The notes under the pieces: model-generated
Told to the model about the DNA's origin: nothing
What the model saw: the letters and a program-made list of their open reading frames with translations, nothing else
Database searches by the model: none
Assembly (NCBI GenBank): GCA_012841485.1
Contig: DUUU01000393.1
Span: 1 to 10,981 of the forward strand
Origin: Armatimonadota bacterium
Lineage (GTDB): Bacteria > Armatimonadota > JAAZEB01
Direction of reading: 5' to 3'
DNA: 10,981 bases
In this document: positions 1-6,874 of the stretch, in pieces
Layout of the letters: the number at the start of each line of letters is the position of its first letter
How positions within the stretch are numbered: the stretch's first letter is position 1
Program-made: the position numbers and the translations under genes

Positions 1-493
1 ACGAGAGGAGCGCCCCGGCATCGCGCGCCAGCTCCGCCGCGCGCAGCGTGGTGGACCGGGCTGGCTCGTCAATCAGGGTGATCGACCCATAGTGGAAGAT
101 GTGGGCGCGGGGGAACAGCTCCTCGCGTAGCTCCTCGGGCGTGAAGGTCATATCGGCGCTCGGGTTGCGAAAGAAGACGAAGTCGCGCTCGCCGGTTGCC
201 GTCAGCGAGACGAAGGCAAGCCCGGTGCGGTACTCGGACGAGAAGACCATGCCCGTGGTATCGACGCCATCGCGTTCGAGCGTGTGCTGAATGAAGCGAC
301 CGAAGGGTTCGTCGCCCACCTTGCCGATAAAAGCGGCACGGGCGCCCAGGCGAGCGATCCCAACCGCTACATTGGCAGGAGCACCTCCGGCCGCTTTCTG
401 GAAGCTCTCCGCCTCGGTCAGCGATACCCCGGACTGCAGCGCCACGAAATCAATCAGTGCTTCGCCAAGGCAGATCACATCGAGGTCGCGCAT
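1..493 (-). CDS. PfkB-family carbohydrate kinase (fructokinase-like), C-terminus outside window
   Basis: ATP-dependent sugar kinase of the PfkB/ribokinase family, cytosolic, most like fructokinases; the exact sugar is not certain. The first 164 residues are visible and begin [16 protein letters not shown], the usual first strand and sugar-contact region of this family. The PfkB signature 1 segment [15 protein letters not shown] lies at residues 36-50, followed by GKVGDEPFG (57-65) and a lid-type segment ending [15 protein letters not shown] (100-114). The catalytic GAGD-type motif and ATP site would lie in the missing C-terminal half. The start is the ATG at 491-493, chosen because GGAGGAG lies just upstream (496-502) and the protein begins where fructokinases do. 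It follows pfkA by 67 nt with no terminator seen, so the two are probably co-transcribed, which fits fructose entry into glycolysis. The family call is firm; fructose as substrate is inferred from similarity. Confidence 0.93.
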   Translation of the reverse strand, partial: MRDLDVICLGEALIDFVALQSGVSLTEAESFQKAAGGAPANVAVGIARLGARAAFIGKVGDEPFGRFIQHTLERDGVDTTGMVFSSEYRTGLAFVSLTATGERDFVFFRNPSADMTFTPEELREELFPRAHIFHYGSITLIDEPARSTTLRAAELARDAGALLS

Positions 494-495
494 AG

Positions 496-502
496 CTCCT
501 CC
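496..502 (-). promoter_or_regulatory. Shine-Dalgarno sequence of the PfkB kinase
   Basis: GGAGGAG on the minus strand, 2 nt before the ATG at 493 by this register, or slightly further if only GGAGG pairs. It fixes the start and contrasts with the leaderless start of pfkA just upstream. Confidence 0.75.
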
Positions 503-561
503 GAGGAGTTCCGGCAATCGAGCCGCTGTTGCACAAGACCCGATCCGTGGAACGAGAGACC

Positions 562-1524
562 CTAGATCGACAGCACCTGCGCCAGCTCGTGCAGGTTCAG
601 GTTGATCCGCTTCTCAATGGTCCAGGCCGCATCGATATCACAGACCTGCACCGAGCCGCCTGACACGCCGACCATCGACGTGTGCCGGCCGGCGAGGAGG
701 TGATCCACTGCGGCGTAGCCCAATCGCGCGGCAAGAACACGGTCGAGCGAGGTGGGGCTCCCCCCGCGCTGGATGTATCCCAGGACCGCATAGCGCGTGC
801 TGAGCCCGGTCCCCTCCTGGATTCGCTGGCTGACCTCAGCCGCGTTGCCGGCGCCCTCCGCGACGACGACGATGGAGGAGATCTTGCCTCGCGCGCGCCC
901 TCCGGCGATCCGCTTGCAGATGGTATCGAGATCATAGGGCACCTCGGGGATGAGGATCGCCTCGGCGCCGCCGGCCAGGCCCACCTCGAGCGCGATGAAG
1001 CCCACCGAACGCCCCATCACCTCGATCACGAAGATGCGCTCGTGGGATGCGGCGGTGTCGCGGATCTTATCAATCGCCTCCAACGCGACGTTCACCGCCG
1101 TATCAAAGCCGATGGAGAACTCTGTGCCGGCGATGTCGTTATCGATCGTGGCGGGCACGCCGACGACCGGCACGCCCCATTCGGTGCCAAGCACGCGCGC
1201 CCCATGGAATGAGCCTTCCCCGCCAATGACGATCAGGCCCTCGATACCGTGGCGGTTGAGCGTGGCGACAGCCTTCTCCTGGCCCTCGCGCGTCCTGAAG
1301 TTCTTGCTGCGCGCAGTCAATAAGATCGTGCCACCCTGATTCAAGATCCCGCCCACCGAGGCGGCATCCATGGGGAACACATCACCCCGAATGAGGCCAT
1401 CGTACCCCCGACGGATACCGATGACCTCCACATTGCGACTGATGGCGGTACGCACCACCGAGCGGATACATGCGTTCATCCCGGAGGCATCGCCCCCGCT
1501 GGTCAAAACTCCGATTCTCTTCAT
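562..1524 (-). CDS. pfkA: 6-phosphofructokinase (PfkA family)
   Basis: Phosphorylates fructose 6-phosphate to fructose 1,6-bisphosphate, the committed step of glycolysis; cytosolic, usually a tetramer. The protein has 320 residues, the normal size of short bacterial ATP-PFKs. Visible motifs: [17 protein letters not shown] (5-21), GGEGS (101-105), the catalytic segment PATIDND (124-130), EVMGRSVGF (168-176), [13 protein letters not shown] (182-194) and [15 protein letters not shown] (248-262). Glycine 104 in GGEGS matches ATP users; PPi-dependent enzymes usually have Asp there. Three positions differ from the E. coli enzyme: Glu for Asp103 (Mg site), Ala for the Gly at the 124 position, and Tyr for His249 (fructose 6-phosphate contact). 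The start is the ATG at 1524: homology begins exactly there and a promoter sits right against it. A longer frame to 1725 exists but has no family similarity and runs back over the previous gene. Confidence in the family is very high; the phosphoryl donor (ATP) is inferred from Gly104. Confidence 0.97.
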   Translation of the reverse strand: MKRIGVLTSGGDASGMNACIRSVVRTAISRNVEVIGIRRGYDGLIRGDVFPMDAASVGGILNQGGTILLTARSKNFRTREGQEKAVATLNRHGIEGLIVIGGEGSFHGARVLGTEWGVPVVGVPATIDNDIAGTEFSIGFDTAVNVALEAIDKIRDTAASHERIFVIEVMGRSVGFIALEVGLAGGAEAILIPEVPYDLDTICKRIAGGRARGKISSIVVVAEGAGNAAEVSQRIQEGTGLSTRYAVLGYIQRGGSPTSLDRVLAARLGYAAVDHLLAGRHTSMVGVSGGSVQVCDIDAAWTIEKRINLNLHELAQVLSI

Positions 1525-1530
1525 GGTAGC

Positions 1531-1560
1531 AGTATAGCCGGGCAAGCGAGCACCTGTCAA
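1531..1560 (-). promoter_or_regulatory. pfkA promoter, leaderless type
   Basis: Read on the minus strand: a perfect -35 TTGACA (1555-1560), an 18-nt spacer, a -10 TATACT (1531-1536), 6 nt (GCTACC), then the pfkA ATG at 1524. A start site about 7 nt below the -10 falls on the A of the ATG, so the mRNA should have no 5' leader. No Shine-Dalgarno sequence is present. Sequence match is direct; leaderless transcription is inferred. Confidence 0.85.
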
Positions 1561-1599
1561 GCGCAGGAGCGCAGGGCCTCCCGCCGCGCGCCTGACAGG
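1553..1599. repeat. Inverted repeat overlapping the pfkA -35 box
   Basis: CCTGTCA at 1553-1559 is the exact reverse complement of TGACAGG at 1593-1599; the arm centres are 40 nt apart, close to four helical turns. One arm contains the -35 TTGACA. It might be an operator or may be chance; nothing else supports regulation here. Confidence 0.3.
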
Positions 1600-1618
1600 A
1601 GGATGCAGACAGCAGCGC

Positions 1619-2608
1619 CTATCCGGGCAGGGGCACCCAGCTGCAACGCAGCTCATGGGAGCCATCCGGGAGGGCGAACTCGTAGTAGTAGCGGATCTCC
1701 GTATCCAACCGGAGGGACTCGACATAGCGCACGCTTCCGGAGGCGTGGGGCGAGGTCAACGCCGGCCCGCCGAGGGAAAGCCGCTCGAAATGGCGGCCAT
1801 CCAGGCTGACCGCCACGCCGGCGCGCTCTTCGTAATTCTCCTCCACCGAGCCGCTGCCGTCGTAGAGGGCGGTCCAGACCGGCGGCGTAAAGAGCAACGT
1901 GCTGATCCGGGTGCAGTAGCGATCCCAGCCCGTATCGGGCGGGGAGAGGAGGTCGCCTTCCCAACGGAAGTGGACGCCATCGGCGCTGAGGGCGAGGCCG
2001 GTGTGCGACTTCACGAGGCCCGTGTTGTAGACATCGGCCGTGGCGTGCATCTTCGCCTTCTCCGCGGCGGTAACGGCCGGCCGGCTGGGAGCGTAGCTGA
2101 CGACCATCCAGTAGAGCCCGCCGAGGAGGAAGACGACCGGATCCTTCACGCCCTCGCCGCCAATATCGGCCGCGGTGAGGATTGGCCGGCGCTCTCCCGG
2201 GTCAAACGCTTCCGGGGTGTCCGCCTCCAACAGGTCGATCCGCCATCGATCATCCGCGGGGTCAACGAAGGAGAGATAGAGGCGGCACCGGCCTTCGGGC
2301 GTCTTCACCAGGCAACCGCGCTCGATGGAAGGCGATCCAAACGCCTCCTTCCTGGCGCTCCAAACCGTTTCGAAGTTCAGGCCGTCACGGCTCGCGGCGA
2401 TGCGACACTCGCCACCGCGGCCAAGCGCCCGGGGCTTGCGCACCCGGTAATAGAGGTAGGTGAGTCCAGACTCCCGGTCATAGAGCGCGCTAGGGGCTCC
2501 AACCCACCAGCCGGCGCCCTGGCCGGGAGACGCGATCACCGTGGTGCCCTGGTTCGGGTCAAAGAGGGGCACTCCGCCCAGCCAGCGCAGTGCAGTATCC
2601 GTTGCCAT
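1619..2608 (-). CDS. Five-bladed beta-propeller glycosidase-like protein
   Basis: A 329-residue protein resembling the five-bladed propeller glycosidases and phosphorylases (GH32/43/62/68/130-type fold); the exact family and substrate cannot be assigned by eye. Blade-like repeats are visible: WWVGAPSALYD (34-44) with TYLYYRV (50-56), a GSPSIERGCLV segment (91-101) with RLYLSFVD (109-116), VKDPVVFLLGGLYWMVVSYA (154-173), and a last strand set YVESLRLDTEIRYYYEF (295-311). The KDP triplet at 155-157 is reminiscent of the (K/R)DP acidic motif of GH43-like enzymes, and GVHF, GLNF and GRHF mark repeated blade edges. No signal peptide is seen, so a cytosolic role on imported oligosaccharides is likely. 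The ATG at 2608 has GGAAGGAG 4 nt upstream. It follows maf by 90 nt and precedes pfkA, which has its own promoter. An inactive propeller is possible. Confidence 0.8.
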   Translation of the reverse strand: MATDTALRWLGGVPLFDPNQGTTVIASPGQGAGWWVGAPSALYDRESGLTYLYYRVRKPRALGRGGECRIAASRDGLNFETVWSARKEAFGSPSIERGCLVKTPEGRCRLYLSFVDPADDRWRIDLLEADTPEAFDPGERRPILTAADIGGEGVKDPVVFLLGGLYWMVVSYAPSRPAVTAAEKAKMHATADVYNTGLVKSHTGLALSADGVHFRWEGDLLSPPDTGWDRYCTRISTLLFTPPVWTALYDGSGSVEENYEERAGVAVSLDGRHFERLSLGGPALTSPHASGSVRYVESLRLDTEIRYYYEFALPDGSHELRCSWVPLPG

Positions 2609-2698
2609 CGCACTCCTTCCGTTCTGGCCGATGCCTTCGCTGCCGTCTTCAGAGAGCGCCTGCGCACCGTCCGATCCGGAGATCCATGCGCGCCACGC

Positions 2699-3301
2699 TT
2701 AGGTAAGCGGCGCGGGATAGATGGGCACGCCACGGGCGCGGAGCATGCGGGCGACCACCGCCAGGGGCAGGCCGACCACATTGAAGTAGCAGCCGCAGAT
2801 GCCTTCGATGAGGACGGCGGCATAGCCCTGGATCGCGTAGGCTCCCGCCTTATCGAGGGGCTCGCCCGTGGCCACGTAGGCATCGATCGCCTCTTCACTC
2901 CAGGGGAGAAAGGTGACATCCGTGACCGCGTGCGCGACGTCGGTGGCGACCGTCTCGCCGTGTTGCCGGTCGATGAGACCGACGCCGGTGATCACCTGAT
3001 GGGTGCGTCCCGAAAGCGCGCGGATCATCGCTCGCGCATCCTCGGCATCGGTGGGCTTGCCAAGGACGCGCGAATCGATGACGACGAGGGTGTCGGCGCC
3101 CAGGACGAGGCCGTCCTCGACGCGGGCGGCCGTGGCCTGAGCCTTTTCCAAGGCCAGCGCGCGCGCCAGCTCGCAGGGCTCTCTTTCCGGCCGGCCCTGC
3201 TCGGGCACATCCGCCGGGATCACCTCGAACGGGATGCCGACCTGCGAGAGGAGCTCGCGCCGGCGCGGCGATGCCGATGCCAGAACGATCCGCCGTCTCA
3301 C
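2699..3301 (-). CDS. maf: Maf nucleotide pyrophosphatase (YhdE-like)
   Basis: Maf/Ham1-fold house-cleaning enzyme that hydrolyses non-canonical or modified NTPs, or dTTP/UTP, to the monophosphate plus PPi; some members are linked to septum formation. The 200-residue length matches the family. Visible motifs: LASASPRRRELL (7-18) for phosphate binding, LGADTLVV (67-74) with the catalytic Asp70, GKP (81-83), LSGRTHQVITGV (96-107), DKAGAYAIQG (150-159) and NVVGLPL (174-180). The start is GTG at 3301: the family's N-terminus begins there and no in-frame ATG lies close by. The GTG overlaps the TGA stop of the preceding phasin-like gene (GTGA, 3298-3301). No Shine-Dalgarno sequence lies upstream, so translation is probably coupled to the upstream gene. 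Stop is TAA at 2699-2701. The dTTP/UTP preference of YhdE-type members is a family-based inference. Confidence 0.96.
   Translation of the reverse strand: MRRRIVLASASPRRRELLSQVGIPFEVIPADVPEQGRPEREPCELARALALEKAQATAARVEDGLVLGADTLVVIDSRVLGKPTDAEDARAMIRALSGRTHQVITGVGLIDRQHGETVATDVAHAVTDVTFLPWSEEAIDAYVATGEPLDKAGAYAIQGYAAVLIEGICGCYFNVVGLPLAVVARMLRARGVPIYPAPLT
3298..3301 (-). promoter_or_regulatory. GTGA stop-start overlap coupling phasin-like gene and maf
   Basis: The TGA stop of the phasin-like gene (3298-3300) shares bases with the GTG start of maf (3299-3301). With no Shine-Dalgarno sequence for maf, termination-reinitiation is the likely way it is translated. Confidence 0.8.
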
Positions 3302-3678
3302 TCGGTGGTCTCGGCTGCCGGAGCAACTTCAGGAGGGGGCACGATGGTCGACTCCGTCGTGGCCGTGGGCGCGGGGCCACGCAGGTCTTCCACCAGTGTC
3401 TCCAGTTCCTGGATACGGCGTTCCAGGCGGGCAGTGTCGTCGCGCGTTGCCATGTTCATGCGCGACATGGTGTCGCTGACCTCACGGCGAATGAGGGTTC
3501 GCAACTCCTCGCGCTGCTGCTGGCCTCGGCGCAGCAGATCCTCCACCATGGTGTTGCTCTGCTCGCGTGTTGCCTCGCCACGTCTGATCAGCTCATCCAC
3601 GATCGCCTGCGCTCGCTCGCGCGTCATATCCGCGGCGCCGAACGCCAGGTCCAGGGCCTTATCCAGCATTGTGCGCAT
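3298..3678 (-). CDS. Phasin-like coiled-coil protein
   Basis: A 126-residue, highly charged helical protein resembling the PHA-granule-associated phasin family (PhaF/PhaI-type, COG3937-like). Residues 1-95 are almost free of glycine and proline and rich in Arg, Glu and Gln, with a heptad-like pattern (for example MTRERAQAIVDELIRRGEA at 18-36 and RLERRIQELETLVEDL at 84-99). The C-terminal 30 residues are a low-complexity tail rich in Pro, Ala, Thr and Glu. These traits fit family members that bind granules or nucleoid, but the match is at the level of composition and pattern, and no PHA synthase gene is in the window. The ATG at 3678 is preceded by GAGAGGAGA, about 4 nt away. The stop overlaps the GTG of maf. 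Function is uncertain: it could be a generic coiled-coil regulator or a granule coat protein. Confidence 0.7.
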   Translation of the reverse strand: MRTMLDKALDLAFGAADMTRERAQAIVDELIRRGEATREQSNTMVEDLLRRGQQQREELRTLIRREVSDTMSRMNMATRDDTARLERRIQELETLVEDLRGPAPTATTESTIVPPPEVAPAAETTE

Positions 3679-3746
3679 CGCGCTCTCCTCTCAGACGGCA
3701 CGTTTCCCCGGCGGGCGAATCCGCACGCGGCCCGTCGAGGCCCAAA

Positions 3747-4280
3747 TCAGTGATACCTCGTCACCTTGAAGCGGGAGAACTCTACTGCTTCGTCGGGATG
3801 GATGCCCGCCTTCCGACAGACGATCTCGTACTGCTCCTCAGGCGTCTCGACCCCCTCCAAATCCGGTAGCAGAAGGCCGCGACGATTGCCCGCGCGCAAG
3901 ATCATGCCGTAGCACTTCGGATCAAAATCCGCAAGACCGGCCACCGGCTCGGGCGGCTCGAGAACATCCACGCTGATCACCAGGTCGCTCAGTTCCTCCC
4001 GGCGGACAGGGGTGGGAAAGCGCGGGTCGCGACACGCGGCGATCCCGTTGCGGATGACCTCCTCCGCCAGATTGGGACAGACCGGCGTGATGGTGCCGAT
4101 GCAGCCACGTAGAGCGCCATGCTTCATCAGCGTGACGAAGCACGCCGATGGCTGCTGGAGCACAGGCGGCAGATCGGCTGGGGCTTCAAGGACACGCCCT
4201 TCGGTGATGTAGGCGATGATGGCATTACGCGCTAGCACCACCGGGGGAGTGTGCGTTCCAGTCGCTTGGGTATCAGCCAT
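3747..4280 (-). CDS. amrA: AMMECR1-domain protein (AmmeMemoRadiSam system protein A)
   Basis: A 177-residue AMMECR1-domain protein, the bacterial and archaeal homologue of the human Alport-region AMMECR1 and of the A component of the AmmeMemoRadiSam group. Its biochemical role is not established. The family's signature LRGCIGT lies at 57-63, within HGALRGCIGTITPV; also typical are AACRDPRFPTPVRREELSDLVISVDVLEPPEP (81-112, given as positions and key residues RDPRF at 84-88 and VDVLEPPEP at 104-112), GMILRAGNRRGLLLPD (125-140) and the C-terminal TPEEQYEIVCRKAGI (146-160). Its usual partners, Memo and the AmrS radical SAM enzyme, are not in this window. The ATG at 4280 has AAGGAGG 5 nt upstream, and this Shine-Dalgarno overlaps the TAA stop of der (gap 10 nt), so it is clearly in the der operon and probably translationally linked. 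Stop is TGA at 3747-3749. Confidence 0.93.
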   Translation of the reverse strand: MADTQATGTHTPPVVLARNAIIAYITEGRVLEAPADLPPVLQQPSACFVTLMKHGALRGCIGTITPVCPNLAEEVIRNGIAACRDPRFPTPVRREELSDLVISVDVLEPPEPVAGLADFDPKCYGMILRAGNRRGLLLPDLEGVETPEEQYEIVCRKAGIHPDEAVEFSRFKVTRYH

Positions 4281-4285
4281 CGCTG

Positions 4286-4292
4286 CCTCCTT
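4286..4292 (-). promoter_or_regulatory. Shine-Dalgarno of amrA overlapping der stop
   Basis: AAGGAGG on the minus strand shares its first bases with the TAA stop of der and lies 5 nt before the amrA ATG. It decides the amrA start and suggests that der and amrA are translated together. Confidence 0.85.
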
Positions 4293-5655
4293 AGCCGGTC
4301 TGGCGGGCCATCTCCTTCGTGCGGCGGCGCGTGATGATGCGGATCGGCGTGCCCTCGTAGCCGAATGCCTGGCGCAGCCGGTTGATGAGATACCGCTCGT
4401 AGGAAAAGTGCATCAGCTCCGTGTCGTTGACGAAGAGGACTATCGTGGGCGGATTGACGTCACTCATCGTGGCGTAGTAGATACGCAGCGCGCGCCCCTT
4501 CTCAGTGCGCGGGTTGGCGTCCACCGCATCCTGGATCACCCGGTTCAGCTCTCCCGTGGGCACTCGTCGGGCATGCGACTCGGCGACGTCGTTCACCGTG
4601 TCGAGCAGGTCATCGATATTTTCGCCCAGAAGGGCGGAGACGAAGACGATGGGAGCATAGTCGAGAAAGGGCATCTCGGCGCGAACGTGCTCGGTGAACT
4701 CCCGCCGGATGCGCCGGCCGTGTTGCTCGGTCCACTTGGCGTGCCCCTTGCGCATCAGGTCCCACTTGTTGACCGCGATGACGCACGCCCGGCCCTCCTC
4801 ATGGGCCATGCCGGCCACGCGCTTGTCGCCATCGAGTAGGCCCTCTTCGCCATTGATGACCACAATCGCCACATCACAGCTCTCGATAGCCCGGCTGGCG
4901 CGGAGCACGCAGTAGTACTCAATCGAGCCCTGCACCTTTCCGGGACGGCGGATCCCGGCGGTATCTACGAGTACATACTTCTGCCCTGCGCGCTCGAAGT
5001 AGGTATCCACCGCGTCGCGGGTGGTTCCAGGCACGTTGCTGACGATGACGCGCTCTTCCCCCAGGATCGCGTTCAGCATCGACGACTTGCCTACGTTGGG
5101 CCGGCCGATGAGGGCAACGCGCAAAACATCCTCGGGAAACTCCTCCGCCTGCTCCGGCGGTGGGAGCTTGTCGACCACCTCGTCGAGGAGGTCGGCCACG
5201 CCGTCTCCCTGAGTGGCTGAGATGGGGAACAGCTCGCCGATCCCGAGGGCGTAGAAGTCGGCAACGCCCGCTTTGCCCTTCTTCCCCTCTGTCTTATTGA
5301 CGGCAACCAGCACCGGCTTGTTAGCCGGCCGCAGGCTCTTCGCCACATCCTCATCGAGTGGTGTCAGCCCATCGGTGCCATCGACCACCATGACGATGAC
5401 GTCGGCCTCCTCGATGGCGAGCTCTGCCTGGGCGCGGATGCGCGCCGCCATCGGATCGCTCTCATCCAGGACGAGGCCGCCGGTATCCACGATGGTGAAC
5501 TCGCGGCCATTCCATTCCCCGATGCCATAGAGGCGGTCACGCGTGACGCCCGGTATGTTCTCTACCACGGCCTCACGCCGCCCCACCACCCGGTTGAATA
5601 GGGTTGATTTGCCCACGTTGGGCCGCCCGACGACTGCGACTACCGCCTTACTCAT
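4291..5655 (-). CDS. der: Ribosome biogenesis GTPase Der (EngA)
   Basis: Essential GTPase with two tandem G domains, required for late assembly of the 50S ribosomal subunit; cytosolic and ribosome-associated. It has 454 residues, normal for the family. G domain 1: P-loop GRPNVGKS (10-17), PGVTRD (35-40), DTGG (57-60), NKTE (120-123). G domain 2: GRPNVGKS (184-191), PGTTRD (209-214), DTAG (231-234), NKWD (296-299), SALLGENID (340-348). The C-terminal KH-like domain covers about 360-445 (KGRALRIYYATMSDVNPPTI at 386-405; FVNDTELMHFSYERYL at 408-423). The ATG at 5655 begins MSKAVVAVVGRPNVGKS, as in relatives; the longer frame to 5874 has no similarity. No Shine-Dalgarno sequence is present and a promoter abuts the ATG, so a leaderless mRNA is predicted. 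It leads an operon with amrA, the phasin-like gene, maf and the glycosidase. The plsY neighbour that often follows der is absent. Confidence 0.98.
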   Translation of the reverse strand: MSKAVVAVVGRPNVGKSTLFNRVVGRREAVVENIPGVTRDRLYGIGEWNGREFTIVDTGGLVLDESDPMAARIRAQAELAIEEADVIVMVVDGTDGLTPLDEDVAKSLRPANKPVLVAVNKTEGKKGKAGVADFYALGIGELFPISATQGDGVADLLDEVVDKLPPPEQAEEFPEDVLRVALIGRPNVGKSSMLNAILGEERVIVSNVPGTTRDAVDTYFERAGQKYVLVDTAGIRRPGKVQGSIEYYCVLRASRAIESCDVAIVVINGEEGLLDGDKRVAGMAHEEGRACVIAVNKWDLMRKGHAKWTEQHGRRIRREFTEHVRAEMPFLDYAPIVFVSALLGENIDDLLDTVNDVAESHARRVPTGELNRVIQDAVDANPRTEKGRALRIYYATMSDVNPPTIVLFVNDTELMHFSYERYLINRLRQAFGYEGTPIRIITRRRTKEMARQTG

Positions 5656-5661
5656 ACAAAC

Positions 5662-5690
5662 ATGGTAGCACAAAGGGGGGGTGGAGTCAA
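5662..5690 (-). promoter_or_regulatory. der promoter, leaderless type
   Basis: On the minus strand: -35 TTGACT (5685-5690, one mismatch), 17-nt spacer, -10 TACCAT (5662-5667) preceded by TG one base upstream (extended -10), then 6 nt (GTTTGT) and the der ATG at 5655. Transcription would begin at or next to the ATG. No Shine-Dalgarno sequence is seen. The -10 box contains an out-of-frame ATG that stops after three codons. Confidence 0.78.
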
Positions 5691-5748
5691 CGGAGTAACC
5701 GGGTTTCTCTCCCTCGGTAGGAACGCCTCCGCCACCGCGGGTATGCGG

Positions 5749-5832
5749 CGGCCGGCCAGAGCCTGCTTTTCGAGCCTGTTGGAGTGGCTCGCAGGCGCCA
5801 CCACCAATCGGATGGCCCATCCTGGCCGGCCG
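5749..5832. repeat. Possible branched inverted-repeat structure between M55 gene and der
   Basis: An 11-nt perfect inverted repeat, CGGCCGGCCAG (5749-5759) and CTGGCCGGCCG (5822-5832), encloses two further pairings: GCCTG/CAGGC (5761-5765 with 5792-5796) stacked on CGAGCC/GGCTCG (5771-5776 with 5786-5791), and GGATG/CATCC (5810-5814 with 5818-5822). Together they could form a branched three-stem fold. There is no T-run on either side, so it does not look like an intrinsic terminator. GGCCGGCC is self-complementary and common in GC-rich DNA, so chance is possible. Confidence 0.35.
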
Positions 5833-5894
5833 AACACGAGCCCGAACCCCTCGCGCTGCGGTAGGCAGGCGCATGCAAGGGGAGACTCTGGCAA

Positions 5895-6686
5895 TCAGAA
5901 CTCGTGGATGAAGCGCGCATCCGCGAACTGGGCTTCGAAGGTGTAATCATCCACGCGCTTGGCCCGCACCGGCCGAAAACCATCCGCGGTGCTCTTGTCC
6001 GGAAAGCGGAGGCGGCCCTGGATCGGGGTCTCCATGACGAAGGGGTGGCACTGCGCCACGCGCGCCATCGCTTCACACGCGCCCTCGCGCAGGAGGGTGT
6101 GCGCGGCAAGGGGCGGCACCAGCGCACCGAACTGCTCGCCGTAGCCCTCCTTCACGGAGACAGTGACGACCGCGTCTCCGAGGAACTCGCGTGCTTCGCG
6201 GCAGGTGGCCGCATCGCCCGAAACCATCACGACCGGGATCCCGACGCTTCCGTAGGTCAGGGCCGACTGGGCGATCTCGCCGCATTCGCGCCCATTGTAC
6301 CAATACCGGTTGCCGCCGCGCGAACTCTGCGTGTGTGCGAGGATGCCGTCGGGCGTTCCGGCCATGGCATGATAGCCCAAGAGGATCGCGGCGTTGAAGC
6401 TCTGGAACAGCGTGACGTACTCGCTGATGCGCGGCCGTGCCCGGCCGGTCAGGTAGCGCGCTCCAGGGTGCATCATCTCCGGAATGAAGTTGAACCCGCC
6501 GCCGTGCCCATCCAGAACGAGGATGTCGTCGGCGCCTCCCTCGCGGCATCCCTCGACGGCCGCGGCCACATCGCCCATCAGCAGGCGACGGGCATCCTGA
6601 TACTGTTCCGTGGTCATCTCGCGAGTCTGTTCCCAAACACAGACACCGCTGATGCCTTCCAGATCCGTGCAGATCAACACGCGCAT
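5895..6686 (-). CDS. M55-family D-aminopeptidase (DppA-like)
   Basis: Zinc peptidase of the M55 family, whose type member B. subtilis DppA removes N-terminal D-amino acids from D-Ala-containing peptides and forms a decameric, self-enclosed particle. The 263 residues match the family (about 270). Probable metal ligands can be seen by position: Asp8 and Glu10 in ICTDLEGISG (5-14), His61 in LVLDGHGGG (56-64), His106 in LLGYHAMAGT (102-111) and Glu134 in NGRECGEIA (131-139). His118 (ILAHTQSS) corresponds to a conserved active-site histidine. No signal peptide, so cytosolic. The ATG at 6686 has AAGGAG 8 nt upstream; the longer frame to 6821 has no similarity. It lies 188 nt below the glycosyltransferase with no promoter seen between, so the two may share a transcript. 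A role in peptidoglycan peptide recycling is likely from the family, not proven by the sequence. No dipeptide transporter genes accompany it. Confidence 0.93.
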   Translation of the reverse strand: MRVLICTDLEGISGVCVWEQTREMTTEQYQDARRLLMGDVAAAVEGCREGGADDILVLDGHGGGFNFIPEMMHPGARYLTGRARPRISEYVTLFQSFNAAILLGYHAMAGTPDGILAHTQSSRGGNRYWYNGRECGEIAQSALTYGSVGIPVVMVSGDAATCREAREFLGDAVVTVSVKEGYGEQFGALVPPLAAHTLLREGACEAMARVAQCHPFVMETPIQGRLRFPDKSTADGFRPVRAKRVDDYTFEAQFADARFIHEF

Positions 6687-6874
6687 CGGCTCTACTCCTT
6701 CCGGAAATCGGATGACGGCGCAATCGTGCTGGCTCCTATGGGCTGCTCCTCGATCGTTCGGCTCCCGGTGACGCCCTATTAGTTCGGCGCGTGAGCAGGC
6801 GTCCCCTAGGTGGGCACGCAAGGAAGTGAGCGAGATGCGCGCGCAGCCGCCCCGGGTGCCGGTCTGACCGAGAC

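Noticed and set aside
1639..1653. AGCTGC-AAC-GCAGCT hairpin as a terminator of the glycosidase
   Set aside because: It lies inside the coding sequence a few codons before the stop and has no T-run after it; probably chance.
1655..3769. A 704-codon open frame on the plus strand
   Set aside because: It lies opposite the glycosidase, maf and the phasin-like gene, all of which have family motifs. It resembles no protein and is an antisense shadow of high-GC coding DNA.
3747..4280. A complete AmmeMemoRadiSam system
   Set aside because: Only the A component is present; neither a Memo-type nor a radical SAM protein is coded in the window.
5904..6782. A 292-codon open frame on the plus strand
   Set aside because: It is antisense to the M55 peptidase, which keeps all expected metal ligands. 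No ribosome binding site or family similarity is seen.
6687..6874. Separate promoter for the M55 peptidase
   Set aside because: TAATAG near 6777-6782 looks slightly like a -10 box, but no -35 lies at proper distance. The strong promoter pattern seen elsewhere is absent, so read-through from the glycosyltransferase is more likely.
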